42,315 bases of DNA from Kitasatospora griseola (GCF_014648555.1 NZ_BMRI01000041.1:26614-68928); one strand, 5' to 3'; counted from the first letter of the stretch, positions 16,409 to 25,677 are shown. Made by a program: numbers and translations. The notes: a model not told the origin generated them from the letters alone.

Positions 16409-17601
16409 CCGCGCCGCTCCAGGCGTTCGGCCACGGCGGCGCCGACGCCGGCGACCAGGCTGGCCAGGCGGGGGGCCTCGTCGCCGAGGGAGGAGAGCTT
16501 GGCGGTGGAGGGGCCCACGCGAAGGATCCAGGTCCGGGCGTCGTCGTCGCCGTAGACCCGTTCGATCTCGGGGACCCAGTCGGCGAGGCGGGCGCACGCC
16601 GGCTCCAGGTGGCCGCCGTCGGCGTCGGGGGCGACGGGCTTCTCGAAGGCGGAGACGAAGCTGATCGGCCGGGCGGTGCGCAGGGTGACGACGACGGCGT
16701 CGGGGAGGGTGTGGTTGCCGAAGGTGTTGATCTTGCCGGTGGGCAGGGAGGAGACGAAGGCCTCCAGGAACGCTTCGACGGCGCGGCGCACCGGGGTGGC
16801 GGGGGCCTCGTTCTCGTCGAGGCCCTTGCCGAGGGTGCGCTCCAGCAGGTCGACGTCGAGGGCCGCGTACCGGTAGAGGGTGGCGGAGTTGAAGTCGACG
16901 GTGCCGATCATGCCGGCGCCCGGCTCGGCGTCGCTGTTGCGGTCGTCGACGGCGGTGAAGTAGTCCGACTCGGTCTCGGCGCGGTGCACGCTGATGGCGT
17001 GGGCGACCTGGGCGGCGGCGTCGACGTTGATGTCGGTGGAGTCGGCGACCATCCGGCCGAACAGGGCGATGTCGACGGAGTGCCGCCCGTCCGCGATCTT
17101 CTTGGCGCGGGCCTTGTTGTCCTTGTCCTTCAGGAACGCCTTGATGTCGCCGGCGCCCTCCACCGCCAGGGCGGCCAGGTTGTCGAGCTGGCGGGAGCTC
17201 AGGAACATCAGGTACGACGACTCGGGCGCGGGCTCGGCGTCGCCGTTCTTCTTCGCCTGCTCGACCTTGCGCTTGGGCGGCTCGATCTTGGAGCCGGTCG
17301 CGGTCTGCAGCACCTCCGCCGCGAGCGCCAGCGCCTGGACCTCACCAATACCCGGGGTCAGGGCGGTGATGCGCTCGGCGAGGAGTTCCGCCACCCGCTT
17401 GGTGCGCACGCCGAGCTCGGCCGGGTCGAGGATGGTGTCGAAGTAGCGGCGGGTGGCGCGCTTCCAGGCCTGGCTGGAGACCCGGGCGCGGGTGGCGCCG
17501 CCGTACACGGCGGTCTTCGGCGCGCCGGTGTCGTCGCGGTTCAGGTTGCTCGGCGGGACGCTCTGCAGGGCGTGCACGTCGAGGATGATGCGGCTGGTCA
17601 C
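16405..17601 (-). CDS. cas7e: Cascade backbone subunit Cas7e (Cse4/CasC)
   Basis: A 398-residue protein. The start is the GTG at 17601 (GTGA overlap with the stop of cas11), giving an N-terminus TSRIILDVHALQSVPPSNLN, the usual Cas7e opening. Other typical segments are KTAVYGGATRARVSSQAWKR, DIALFGRMVADSTDINVDAA, VHRAETESDYFTAVDD and GTVDFNSATLYRYAALDVD. Six copies form the filament that holds the crRNA. The open frame continues upstream into cas11 DNA, but that part has no Cas7 homology. Confidence 0.96.
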   Translation of the reverse strand: MTSRIILDVHALQSVPPSNLNRDDTGAPKTAVYGGATRARVSSQAWKRATRRYFDTILDPAELGVRTKRVAELLAERITALTPGIGEVQALALAAEVLQTATGSKIEPPKRKVEQAKKNGDAEPAPESSYLMFLSSRQLDNLAALAVEGAGDIKAFLKDKDNKARAKKIADGRHSVDIALFGRMVADSTDINVDAAAQVAHAISVHRAETESDYFTAVDDRNSDAEPGAGMIGTVDFNSATLYRYAALDVDLLERTLGKGLDENEAPATPVRRAVEAFLEAFVSSLPTGKINTFGNHTLPDAVVVTLRTARPISFVSAFEKPVAPDADGGHLEPACARLADWVPEIERVYGDDDARTWILRVGPSTAKLSSLGDEAPRLASLVAGVGAAVAERLERRG

Positions 17602-18272
17602 TGGGCGCTGTCCTTCTGCGTGTCGGTGGGGGCGGTGCTGGCGTCGGCGGTCGTGTCGCCGTTCGCCGGGTCGGCGGACTTGGCACGGTGGGTGTGCAGG
17701 GAGCGGCCCCAGGAGCGCCGGACGCTGTCCGGGCCCCACGGGGGCTGCTGCCACTGGTAGAGCTGCTCGGCGAGCAGGGCGTAGTCGAGGGCGAGGTCCT
17801 CGCGGCGCAGCAGCAGGACGATCTCGCGCAGGCGGGTGGCCAGCACGGGGAGCGTCTGTGCGGTCCCGGCCCTCACGAAGCGCTTGCGGGTCGGCTCGTC
17901 CATGTCGCTGCCGGGCATCAGGCGGCGCACGGCGGTGCCGAGTTCGTCGCCGCCGGCCTTGTGCATGCGGGTGCCGCGGGACTGCTGGTGCAGGGAGTAC
18001 AGGGTGGCGGCCGTGTACAGGGCGGTGTGCGCGGCGTCCTGACGCAGCACCGGATCGTCGTAGAGGGGCTCGGTGTCGAGCAGGCCCCACAGGTCGGGGA
18101 CGGCGGCGACGTCCTTGCCGGCGCCGCGGCGCAGCCGGGCGAGGGCGGCGACCGCGTCGGGGCGGTCGTCCAGGTAGCCCTTCTGCAGGCGGCCGATCTC
18201 GCTGCCGGCCAGGTCGCCGACCGGGCCGAGGGCCCGGCGGCGGTGCGCGGGGGCCGGTGGGGCGGTGGTCAT
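17598..18272 (-). CDS. cse2: Cascade small subunit Cas11 (Cse2/CasB)
   Basis: A 224-residue helical protein. Recognisable segments are GSEIGRLQKGYLDDRPDAVA, LARLRRGAGKDVAAVPDLWG, AHTALYTAATLYSLHQQ and the basic region RKRFVRAGTA. Two copies line the inner face of Cascade and contact the target strand. The last ~35 residues are an Asp/Thr/Ala-rich tail without homology. It overlaps cas8e by four bases at its start and cas7e by four at its end. Confidence 0.94.
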   Translation of the reverse strand: MTTAPPAPAHRRRALGPVGDLAGSEIGRLQKGYLDDRPDAVAALARLRRGAGKDVAAVPDLWGLLDTEPLYDDPVLRQDAAHTALYTAATLYSLHQQSRGTRMHKAGGDELGTAVRRLMPGSDMDEPTRKRFVRAGTAQTLPVLATRLREIVLLLRREDLALDYALLAEQLYQWQQPPWGPDSVRRSWGRSLHTHRAKSADPANGDTTADASTAPTDTQKDSAQ

Positions 18273-20035
18273 GCGGGCGCCCTTTCAGGGTCGGGTGCGG
18301 TGTCGAGGTTTTCGGCTTCCGCTGCCTCCACGTCGGCTTGGCCGGCGGAGTCGGCTTGCGGCGAGGTGGGGCCCGGGCCGCTTCCCTCTGCGGCGGTGTC
18401 CGGCACGGCGAGCGACAGGGCGCGCCGGAGCCGGGCACGGAACCACAGGTCGGCGGACGAGGTGTTCAGCCAGGTCTCGCCCTTGTTGCCCGTCACGATC
18501 CGGCCCTGCCAGGCGACGTCTCCGGCCTGGGCGACGAGCTCGTCGCCCAGGCGTGCGACTGTCTGCCGCGCCTGGCGCTGCCAGAGGGCCCGCAGCTCGG
18601 CAGGGTCGTCGCCGTCACGGATGCCGGCCAGCCACAGCCGGTAGGGGCCGTCGAGGGCTCCGAAGCCGGCGTCCCGGGCGCTCGCCCGCGGTGCGTCGGA
18701 TTCGCTGCCCGCGGCCCGCGCGAGGTCCGACGCCAGGTCTCCCAGGGCGCGTACGGCCAGGTCCGCGTCGCCGGCCGCGTCCTGCGCGGTCCGGCCCAGG
18801 CTCGAGTCGCGCTCGCTGAGCACGATCAGCGCGAACGCCACGGTGTCGGTGGTGATCTCGTCGACGACGGACTGCTGCGTGCCGTAGACGGCGCCGAACG
18901 TCCGCAGCCGCATCAGCCGGCCCCGGGGCAGGATCCGCTCCGTCTCCAGCCGGGCCAGCCAGTGGACCAGGCCCGGCCGCAGCTCCGGCGCGGGCTCGCC
19001 CGCCGGGCCCTGGTCGGGGGCGGAGGCGGCGATCAGCGGTCCGATGCCGCGCCACGCGGCCCGCGCAGGATCCATCTCCCTGGGCAGGTACACCGGCGAC
19101 TGGCCGAGCTTCTTCTCCTGCGCGAGGCTGCGACGCCAGCCGGTCATGGGCTCGGCGTCGAACTTGTTCCGCGGGGCGAGGGGGTCGCCGTAGGTGAGGA
19201 CGACGCCGTTCACGCCCTCGTTGTCGGTGTGCAGGCGGATGCGGCGGGACTGCCAGGTGTAGAGGTCGCGGGGGCCGGCGGGTCGCAAGGCCAGGTCGTC
19301 GGCAGCGCCGGGGCCGGCGGGCGGGCGCCGCCAGGCGGGCAGGTCCGGCCGCTTCGTCTTCCACTGGTCGGCGGCGATCAGGTTCAGCAGCAGCGTCTCG
19401 CGCAGGGTGTCGCCTTCGGCGAGGACGCCGCCGAGGTTGCCGGCCCATGACGGTCCCTGCGGGTAGGCCTTGCCGGCCTTGGCCCGCGGGTCGCCCTCCA
19501 CTCCGGTCTTGATGCCCGACGTGTCGTAGGCGTGCGCGTGGACCACCCAGCGGGCCGCTTCGGCGAAGCCGATCCGTTCGACGCCCGGGAAGCGGGCGGT
19601 GAAGAACGCGTTGCCGTTGGGCACGTCCGCCACGATCCGGTTCAGCGGGAAGACCTCGTCCTTGCCGGTCCGCAGCCCGGCGCACTGGAAGAACGGCGCG
19701 TGCGGGTGCAGCAGGTCGAAGCGGTCCCGGTGCTTGTCCAGGTAGGGCAGGGCCGGGGCCAGGGCGTCCGGGTCCTCCCACAGGTCGGCCCAGTCGTCGC
19801 TGTCGCCGGGGCCGTCCAGTGCGTCGTGGAGGATTGCCAGGAGCAGGCGGGTGAGCGCGAAGTCCTGGGTGGGGAGGTCGCCGGCCAGGCGCCTGATCCG
19901 GCCCGCCTGCGCGAACGCCTCCCGTAGCGACAGCTCGCTCTCGCGGCCGTCGGTCAGCAGCACGGGAATCCACGGCTGCTCCGTCAGGTCGAACGTCTTT
20001 TCCCCATCGGACATTTGAGCCCGGTCAGCGTGCAT
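18269..20035 (-). CDS. casA: Cascade large subunit Cas8e (Cse1/CasA)
   Basis: A 588-residue protein that recognises the PAM and recruits Cas3. The start at 20035 (MHADRAQMSDGEK) is preferred because GAGGTG lies six bases before it; it overlaps the cas3 stop by 11 bases. The Met at 20014 is the alternative. Family hallmarks are FDLTEQPWIPVLL at the N-terminus, REAFAQAGRIRRLAGDLPTQ, FALTRLLLAILHDAL, FFQCAGLRTGKDEVFPL and GPLIAASAPDQG. Length is slightly above the E. coli protein. The C-terminal tail after ~560 is acidic and Ala-rich, without homology. Confidence 0.96.
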   Translation of the reverse strand: MHADRAQMSDGEKTFDLTEQPWIPVLLTDGRESELSLREAFAQAGRIRRLAGDLPTQDFALTRLLLAILHDALDGPGDSDDWADLWEDPDALAPALPYLDKHRDRFDLLHPHAPFFQCAGLRTGKDEVFPLNRIVADVPNGNAFFTARFPGVERIGFAEAARWVVHAHAYDTSGIKTGVEGDPRAKAGKAYPQGPSWAGNLGGVLAEGDTLRETLLLNLIAADQWKTKRPDLPAWRRPPAGPGAADDLALRPAGPRDLYTWQSRRIRLHTDNEGVNGVVLTYGDPLAPRNKFDAEPMTGWRRSLAQEKKLGQSPVYLPREMDPARAAWRGIGPLIAASAPDQGPAGEPAPELRPGLVHWLARLETERILPRGRLMRLRTFGAVYGTQQSVVDEITTDTVAFALIVLSERDSSLGRTAQDAAGDADLAVRALGDLASDLARAAGSESDAPRASARDAGFGALDGPYRLWLAGIRDGDDPAELRALWQRQARQTVARLGDELVAQAGDVAWQGRIVTGNKGETWLNTSSADLWFRARLRRALSLAVPDTAAEGSGPGPTSPQADSAGQADVEAAEAENLDTAPDPERAPA

Positions 20036-22895
20036 TCGACACCTCGAGTCCGTTCTCACGGGTGTACATGAGTCGGAACCCTGCCAGAGAGGTCTGACAA
20101 CCGGGCCTGATCGGGAGGATCAACTGCCCTGCCAGCCAAGGGTTTTCCTTTGTCTGCCATTTTTCGAAAGAAAACTGCTTAAGTTCGGCGACAACTCGGT
20201 CGACAATGTGCGGCTTGGCCATGGCCACCGGCAGGCGCAGCCCGCACGCCGCCGCTGCCCTCGCCGCCTCCGGCGACGGCACCGCGTCGGTCGGCAGCGC
20301 CAGCCCCCCGCGCCCCTCCCCCGCCCAGTGCACCGTCGCCAGCGAACCGTCCCCCAACTCCTCCACCACGAGGACCTCGACGCACTCCTCGCTGTCGCGC
20401 ACCTGCGCCCGCCCGGCCCGCGTGTCGTCCGCGTCCCCCACGCTCCCGGCCAGCCATCCGATCAGCGGCCGCCCGTCCTTCCCCGCTTCCCCGATGCAGA
20501 ACTGCTCCGCCCTGTCGGCCTTCCCGGCCTGGAGCTTCTCGTGGACCAGCCGCGCCTCCTCCAGCGCCGGCGCCCAGTCCGCCGGCCCCACCTGACCGCC
20601 CCCGTACACGTCCTGCACCAGGGCGCTGATGTCCCCCGGCAGGTCCACCGGCCTCCCCCCGTCGAAGAACGGGAGCAGCACCGCGAGCGAGCGCAGCAGC
20701 GCGTGCCGCCCGTAGATGAACTCCGACCCGCGCACCGGCTTCGGTACCGCAGCCGACCAGTCCACACCCGTCACCAGGCACTTCGCGTCCCGCAGCACCG
20801 CCGGCCGGCCTTCCCGCGCATGCCGGTGCAGCCGGCCCATCCGCTGCAGCAGCAGGTCCACCGGCGCCGCGTCGCTCACCAGCAGGTCGAAATCCACGTC
20901 CAGTGACTGCTCCGCCACCTGACTGGCCACCACGATGTGCCGCCCGGGCCGCACGGCGGCGTCCCGGCCGAACAGCTCCAGCAGCCGATGGTCGTTCTCG
21001 GCCCGGTCGACATCGATGAACCGGCTGTGCGCGACCGTCACCGCCCTCGGGCCGAACCGCTCCCGCAAAGCCTTCGCCGTCTCCAGCACCCGGCCGACCG
21101 TGTTGCGGACCACCAGCGCGCACCCGCCGCCGGCCAGCTCCGCCTCCAACCGGTCCGCCAACACCCCCAAGCCGTCGTCGAGACGCTCCACCCGCACCTC
21201 GTACCCGCGCCCCGACACCGCCGGCCGCCCCAGCACCGGCACGGCCCCCCGGCTCACCGCCGTCAGCAGCGGATACTCCCGCGCCTGCTCCACCGGCACG
21301 AACCGCTCGTCGTCCCCGGCCGCACCCGCATACGCCTGCGCCAGCTCCCGGCGCCGCGCAGCCGGCAGCGTCGCCGACAGCACCACCACCGGAACCCCGT
21401 ACGCGCCCAACCAGCCCAGCACCCGGTCCAGATACGTGTTCATGTACGTGTCGTACGCGTGCGCCTCGTCGATCACCACGGTCTTCCCCGCCACCGCCAG
21501 ATGACGCAGCACCAGATGACGGGCCCTCAACCCGGCAAACAGCAACTGGTCGACCGTCCCGACCACGAACGACGACAGCATCCCCTTCTTCCGGCCCACC
21601 AGCCAGTGGTGCGCCACCAGCTCCGCCGACGCCGCCGCCTCCCCGCCGGCCGACACCGTCTGCACGGCGCCGTCCACGTCCACCGACGCGATCCGCTTCC
21701 GCGACCCGGCCCTGAGCTCGGCGGCGTCCTTGTTCAGCGCGGCCTTCGAATGCGCCAGCAGCACCGACAGGCGATCCCCGTCCCCGGCCGGCAGCCGGTC
21801 CAGCCAGCTGAGCAGCCTCGGGAACATCGCGTTGCTCGTCGCCATCGTCGGCAGCGCGAAGAACACCCCGCCCGAACCGGCCCGCGCCGCCAGCACCTCC
21901 GCCGCGGCCAGCGCCGCCTCCGTCTTCCCCTCCCCCATCGGCGCCTCGACGATCAACAGCCCCGGCTCCGGCATCCCGCGCGCCGTCTCCACCGCCGCCG
22001 CCTGCACCGGCCGCACCACCGCCCCCGCCGGCAGGTCGAACCGCGACGCGAACAACTCCCCCACACCGTCCCGCGGAACCACCGGCCTCCACGACCCCGG
22101 CAGGTCCAGGTCACGCCACGCCGCCCCCGCCCGACCCGACCCGGCCCCGCACTCCGACCCGGCCGGGAAGTACGGGAACAGGTCCTCGTTGCTCGCGATC
22201 CAGTCCGCCATGATCACCAGACCGGACAGCACCACCTGCACCGGCTGCGGCAACCTCACCCCCCGCCACTCCCCCAGCCGCCCCTCCACGCCGAACTCGG
22301 CGGCGCACGCATCCAGCAACTCGCCCTGAACTCGCCGCCACACCCCCTCGTTCCCGCCCGGCGTCCGCAGCAGATCCCACCGCCCGTCCAGATCCCTGAG
22401 CGACGGATGATCCGGCGGCACCCCGTGATGGCCGCCCACCACCACCGCGAACTGCCCCGTCACCCTCCCCGGCCAGCCCCGCTGCTCCTCCAGCCACTCC
22501 TGCAGCAGCACCTGGCCCGCCAGGCCGTGCGGCGCCAATCGCCGGTCCGCACCCACCGCCCGCCGCGACGGCATCTCCAACCCCGCCGCCCGCATCCGGT
22601 CCGCCAACACCTCCACCTGGCACGCGAACGCCGGCGTCGCCTTCCCGATGTCGTGCACCCCCGCCAGCCACACCGCCAACCGCCGCCCGTCCACCTCCCC
22701 CTCCGGAAGCACCCTGCCGACCAGAGCCCGAACCCGGGCCGGCAGCCAGCAGTCCCACAGCAGCCCCGCCACGGCCGCACTGTCGTGCATGTGACACCAC
22801 AGGGGCAGCCACCCACCGTTGTCCTTGTCGTGCTTCGCCCACACACTCAGAGCCTGCGCCGACAACCGCGCACGCAGACCGTCGCCCTCAGACAT
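20025..22895 (-). CDS. cas3: CRISPR helicase-nuclease Cas3
   Basis: A protein of about 956 residues with an N-terminal HD nuclease domain and a C-terminal superfamily 2 helicase. Counted from the upstream ATG at 22904, the HD motifs are CHMHD at 37-41, GVHDIGKATPAF at 82-93 and GGHHG at 157-161. Walker A is EAPMGEGKTEA at 320-330 and Walker B is VVIDEAHAYD at 476-485. Later motifs include VVLSATLPAARRRE and QRMGRLHRHAREGRP. The second ATG (22895) is preferred because GGTGAGGG lies at a good distance before it. Cas3 degrades DNA marked by Cascade. First gene of the operon; all motifs appear intact. Confidence 0.97.
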   Translation of the reverse strand: MSEGDGLRARLSAQALSVWAKHDKDNGGWLPLWCHMHDSAAVAGLLWDCWLPARVRALVGRVLPEGEVDGRRLAVWLAGVHDIGKATPAFACQVEVLADRMRAAGLEMPSRRAVGADRRLAPHGLAGQVLLQEWLEEQRGWPGRVTGQFAVVVGGHHGVPPDHPSLRDLDGRWDLLRTPGGNEGVWRRVQGELLDACAAEFGVEGRLGEWRGVRLPQPVQVVLSGLVIMADWIASNEDLFPYFPAGSECGAGSGRAGAAWRDLDLPGSWRPVVPRDGVGELFASRFDLPAGAVVRPVQAAAVETARGMPEPGLLIVEAPMGEGKTEAALAAAEVLAARAGSGGVFFALPTMATSNAMFPRLLSWLDRLPAGDGDRLSVLLAHSKAALNKDAAELRAGSRKRIASVDVDGAVQTVSAGGEAAASAELVAHHWLVGRKKGMLSSFVVGTVDQLLFAGLRARHLVLRHLAVAGKTVVIDEAHAYDTYMNTYLDRVLGWLGAYGVPVVVLSATLPAARRRELAQAYAGAAGDDERFVPVEQAREYPLLTAVSRGAVPVLGRPAVSGRGYEVRVERLDDGLGVLADRLEAELAGGGCALVVRNTVGRVLETAKALRERFGPRAVTVAHSRFIDVDRAENDHRLLELFGRDAAVRPGRHIVVASQVAEQSLDVDFDLLVSDAAPVDLLLQRMGRLHRHAREGRPAVLRDAKCLVTGVDWSAAVPKPVRGSEFIYGRHALLRSLAVLLPFFDGGRPVDLPGDISALVQDVYGGGQVGPADWAPALEEARLVHEKLQAGKADRAEQFCIGEAGKDGRPLIGWLAGSVGDADDTRAGRAQVRDSEECVEVLVVEELGDGSLATVHWAGEGRGGLALPTDAVPSPEAARAAAACGLRLPVAMAKPHIVDRVVAELKQFSFEKWQTKENPWLAGQLILPIRPGCQTSLAGFRLMYTRENGLEVSNAR

Positions 22896-22926
22896 CACGC
22901 GCATCCCTCACCGCTGCAAGCCTTAC

Positions 22927-22948
22927 CACCCGCTCCGGACGGCGGGTG
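22927..22948. terminator. Hairpin just upstream of cas3
   Basis: CACCCGC at 22927-22933 and GCGGGTG at 22942-22948 form a 7-pair stem with an 8-base loop, between the hypothetical gene ending at 22974 and the cas3 start. It may terminate the upstream transcript or shape the cas mRNA leader. There is no T-run on the minus strand. Confidence 0.4.
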
Positions 22949-22973
22949 ATCATAGAGACCACCGGTGACCGCG

Positions 22974-23375
22974 CTATGCGGTTCGATTCACCGCACCGCG
23001 CCCTGGGTCTTCTACTTCGTGAGCCGCGCTGAGGTGACGTACCGGTCGAAAGCGGGCTCGATCGAAGCCCGGGACATGACGCCAGGGGCGCAACGCTGCG
23101 GCGATGAGGTTCCAGTCGTCGCGCACAGCTGTCAGGTGATTCAGCCGATCGGCTTCGCTCAAGACGTCTGGCCTGCTGGCGACATGGTCGAGTTGGAGGC
23201 GGATTCGGGTTGCAGCGTCGTGGACCAGGACGTCCAGCGCGTCGGCGAAGCGGGCACCCGGTGTCCCGTTGCGGGTGTCGAGCTCGCTCTCGAGCCACGG
23301 GTGGAGGAAGAGGATGGCTGCGTTGACATCGGCCACGGTGATGTCGGTGGCGTAACGCGGCTGGATTACGGACAT
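22974..23375 (-). CDS. Hypothetical 133-residue protein upstream of cas3
   Basis: ATG at 23375 with AGGAG nine bases before it gives MSVIQPRYATDITVADVNAA. The protein is mostly helical and soluble (FADALDVLVHDAATRIRLQL, NHLTAVRDDWNLIAAALRP) and has no motif I recognise. It lies on the same strand as the cas operon, with ~70 bases and a hairpin between, so co-transcription with cas3 is possible but not shown. The reading frame remains open far upstream in antisense sequence of the next gene; that part is not coding. Confidence 0.65.
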   Translation of the reverse strand: MSVIQPRYATDITVADVNAAILFLHPWLESELDTRNGTPGARFADALDVLVHDAATRIRLQLDHVASRPDVLSEADRLNHLTAVRDDWNLIAAALRPWRHVPGFDRARFRPVRHLSAAHEVEDPGRGAVNRTA

Positions 23376-23533
23376 GATGGTTGACTCCTGGGGCTCGCCG
23401 ATCAACGGGCCGATCGTTGTGGTGCCGATGACCATGGACTGAGATATTCGCCGGACCACGTGATGACTGTGCGATTCCCGGGACCGCTCAAGGAACCTCT
23501 CCGTTCGCCGTCCTCGAAGTCGCGACTGGTCGG

Positions 23534-24838
23534 TCAGCTGATCCAGATTCCTTCGGGCGAGAGTTTGCGGGCGAGGTGCTGACCGGCAGCGCTGACCGGG
23601 GTGGACCACGACACGTCGCTGGTGTCGCAGCCGAAGTCGTCGGCGAGGGCTTGGACAAGTGCGCGGCCGATGCCGTGCCTGCGATGCGTGCCGGCTACCC
23701 AGATCAGACCGATCTGCGGGCGCAGAGTGCGGTCCTGGATGCTGGCGGGCGAGTCCTCGGCCAGCTTCCAGTGGTGGTGCCGGTCGGTATCGTGGGCATT
23801 CAGGTAGCCGATGACGCGATGGTTGCTCTGGAACAGGTAGGCGCGGACGTCGTCCGGAGTGGGTTCTGGCTCGCGGACGTGGAACCACGAGTTGGTGTCG
23901 TAACCGTTTTCCCTTTGTGGCAGGCGTCCCATGCGGTGAGCCAGCCTTCGCCAGGCGATGGGCGATTGGGAGGTTACGACGGCGATGCCGTTCGTCCAGT
24001 GCAGGCCCTTGGGTGTTGGGACTCCCAGGGCCCATTGCACGTGATGGGCGGCGTGTTGGGCCTGTGCGTCGCGTGATCCGTGCAGGCGTGTGCCGCAGGG
24101 GCAGTCGCCGGTGCCGGCGATGTGGGACGGCCGGAAGCGGACCGGTCGGGCGCCTCGGCTGAGGTTGCTGCGGGACCGGCCTTTGGACTGCGGCCGGGTG
24201 GGTGCATCGTCGGGTTCGATGTGCGAGGTCCATCGGTCCGTCCATCCGGGATACCGTTCGGGCCGGCTCTCTCGCAGCAGCTTTTCGGCGAACGGCAGTT
24301 CCGGTCGCACCCAGACACTGCCCGGCGTGGCCTGGCCGTTGAGGCGCAGCCCGCGGTGCTTGGCCTGCTCGCGAAGGAAACGCAGGAACACGGTGGGCGG
24401 CGGGTCGAAGTCGGTGCCGCGGACAAGTTCCCGTTCGCCAGGGTTCAGCCACTGCTCGACAGGGAGCACGAGCTGAGCGGTCAGTTCGTCGAGCTTGGTG
24501 TAGTCGTGCTCAAGCTCTGCGGAGCGAAGTGCGTCCACGGCGAGTTGAACGTGCGTGAATGGGACCCGGACGGTGATGAAGCGGCTTCCGCTGCTCAGCA
24601 GGTAGCTGCCTGGGTAGCCGTTGTAGCGGACACGGTTGCAGGCCGCTTCGGCGGCACGTTCTGCTGCCACCGTGAAGGCGGCCGGCAGGTCGGCATCTTC
24701 TCCCCGCATGTTCAGGGAGTCGACGTACCCGTCACGGTCCAGGGAGACAACGGCGAACCACCGCGTCGCCTCGACCTCGATCCGGCGGGAGCGCCAGGTG
24801 CGTTCGGCGTCGAGGTAGATCCGCTTGTCCACGGTCAC
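23534..24838 (-). CDS. ESCO-like zinc finger plus GNAT acetyltransferase protein
   Basis: About 434 residues starting at the GTG at 24838 (a second GTG at 24832 is better spaced from GGAGAG). The N-terminal ~225 residues are unassigned (RWFAVVSLDRDGYVDSLN, FLREQAKHRGLRLNG). Around residues 245-266 comes DCPCGTRLHGSRD followed by QHAAHH. This resembles the C2H2 finger of ESCO-type acetyltransferases ('CP-x-CG-x-x-x....H-x-x-x-H'), except that the two Cys are one residue closer. The C-terminal ~110 residues form a GNAT domain: acetyl-CoA loop THRRHGIGRALVQALADDFG and the terminal WSTPVSAAGQHLARKLSPEG. The substrate is unknown. Confidence 0.75.
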   Translation of the reverse strand: MTVDKRIYLDAERTWRSRRIEVEATRWFAVVSLDRDGYVDSLNMRGEDADLPAAFTVAAERAAEAACNRVRYNGYPGSYLLSSGSRFITVRVPFTHVQLAVDALRSAELEHDYTKLDELTAQLVLPVEQWLNPGERELVRGTDFDPPPTVFLRFLREQAKHRGLRLNGQATPGSVWVRPELPFAEKLLRESRPERYPGWTDRWTSHIEPDDAPTRPQSKGRSRSNLSRGARPVRFRPSHIAGTGDCPCGTRLHGSRDAQAQHAAHHVQWALGVPTPKGLHWTNGIAVVTSQSPIAWRRLAHRMGRLPQRENGYDTNSWFHVREPEPTPDDVRAYLFQSNHRVIGYLNAHDTDRHHHWKLAEDSPASIQDRTLRPQIGLIWVAGTHRRHGIGRALVQALADDFGCDTSDVSWSTPVSAAGQHLARKLSPEGIWIS

Positions 24839-24980
24839 GGCTCTCCGGTACGGCTGCGCGCGGGCAGCAGGGGCAGGGCGTGCCCGGCGGCTGCTCGGGA
24901 GCACCGATACTGCGGGGTTCTGCGAGAGTCCGGCACGAGCTTCTTCTGGCCGGTGCCGTCGTGTGATCCCGCCGGGGAGG

Positions 24981-25223
24981 TCACGGCATGGTGATCTGAA
25001 GAATCGTCAGACGCTTGGCGCCGTCGTTCACCAGAAGCATCACCAGAAGGCGCTGGGTCACCAGAAGACGCGTCACGCCGTCGTCCTCGCCATAGGGCAC
25101 GGTTGTCCCATGCGGGTCCTCGCACACCTGGAACAGCGCAAGGGACAACTCCTCACCCGCGGGCGGCGGCAGCGAGTCCCAGACGAGCTGCTGCACGGAG
25201 TCGACATGGAGCGAGTACGGCAT
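24981..25223 (-). CDS. Small RelE/ParE-like protein, putative toxin
   Basis: An 80-residue protein starting MPYSLHVDSVQQLVWDSLPP. The pattern of an N-terminal helical hairpin, then PYGEDDGVTRLLVTQRLLVM and a final beta strand (KRLTILQITMP), matches small RelE/ParE-fold proteins of actinomycetes. A catalytic residue cannot be pointed out with certainty. It lies 68 bases downstream of the partner gene at 25292-25570 on the same strand. Toxin activity is inference from fold and arrangement. Confidence 0.55.
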   Translation of the reverse strand: MPYSLHVDSVQQLVWDSLPPPAGEELSLALFQVCEDPHGTTVPYGEDDGVTRLLVTQRLLVMLLVNDGAKRLTILQITMP

Positions 25224-25291
25224 ACCCGGAGCGTAGCCGTGCCACTACGGATCCGACAGGAAAATGCGGAATGTGAGGACACCTACGACGG

Positions 25292-25570
25292 TCAGGCTGC
25301 GTGGTTCCGGCGTCCCGTTGCCTCGGTGCGCACCTTTTCGGTGACGTCGATCCACTCGCCCGGAAGTTCACCGTCGGGGCCGGACTGCTCGAGGAGGTCC
25401 TGGCCTCGCTGCGCGCTGGCCTGAAGGCTGTCAGCGATGCCCTGCCAGTGGGCGAACACGGCCAGGAGTTCGTGGGCGGGGGCGCGGTTGATCTCCGCGA
25501 GGAACCTGTGCCGCACCGCCGGCGCACCCAGCGACTCGCTAATGCGTTCGATCGTCCATGGTTCGCTCAT
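25292..25570 (-). CDS. Small helical protein, putative antitoxin partner
   Basis: A 92-residue protein. The start is ATG at 25570 (MSEPWTIERISESLG), which has GGAGG seven bases upstream; the TTG five codons earlier lies over that site and is unlikely. It is strongly helical (VRHRFLAEINRAPAHELLA, FAHWQGIADSLQASAQRG), with conserved-looking GEWIDVTEKVRTEA at the C-terminus. Genes of this type precede small RelE-like genes in Streptomyces. A promoter is visible: TTGACA (plus 25621-25626) and TGTTCT (plus 25598-25603) with 17-base spacing on the minus strand. Confidence 0.6.
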   Translation of the reverse strand: MSEPWTIERISESLGAPAVRHRFLAEINRAPAHELLAVFAHWQGIADSLQASAQRGQDLLEQSGPDGELPGEWIDVTEKVRTEATGRRNHAA

Positions 25571-25658
25571 TCTTGCCTCCAAGCCACAAGGACGGGCAGA
25601 ACACCCCCGCGCCGACAGCCTGTCAACGAGAGGAACACTCCGGGACCCCCGCGATCAC

Positions 25659-25677
25659 ACACGGTCTGGAACCGTGT
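25659..25677. promoter_or_regulatory. Inverted repeat upstream of the toxin-antitoxin-like pair
   Basis: ACACGGT (25659-25665) and ACCGTGT (25671-25677) are perfect inverted arms around CTGGA. They lie ~35 bases upstream of the TTGACA element of the pair's promoter. An operator for the antitoxin-like protein is possible but not shown. Confidence 0.35.

Noticed and set aside
20937..22949. A 670-codon open frame on the plus strand across cas3
   Set aside because: It is antisense to the helicase and HD motifs of cas3, and its composition (His, Arg, Pro, Gln) is that of a shadow frame.
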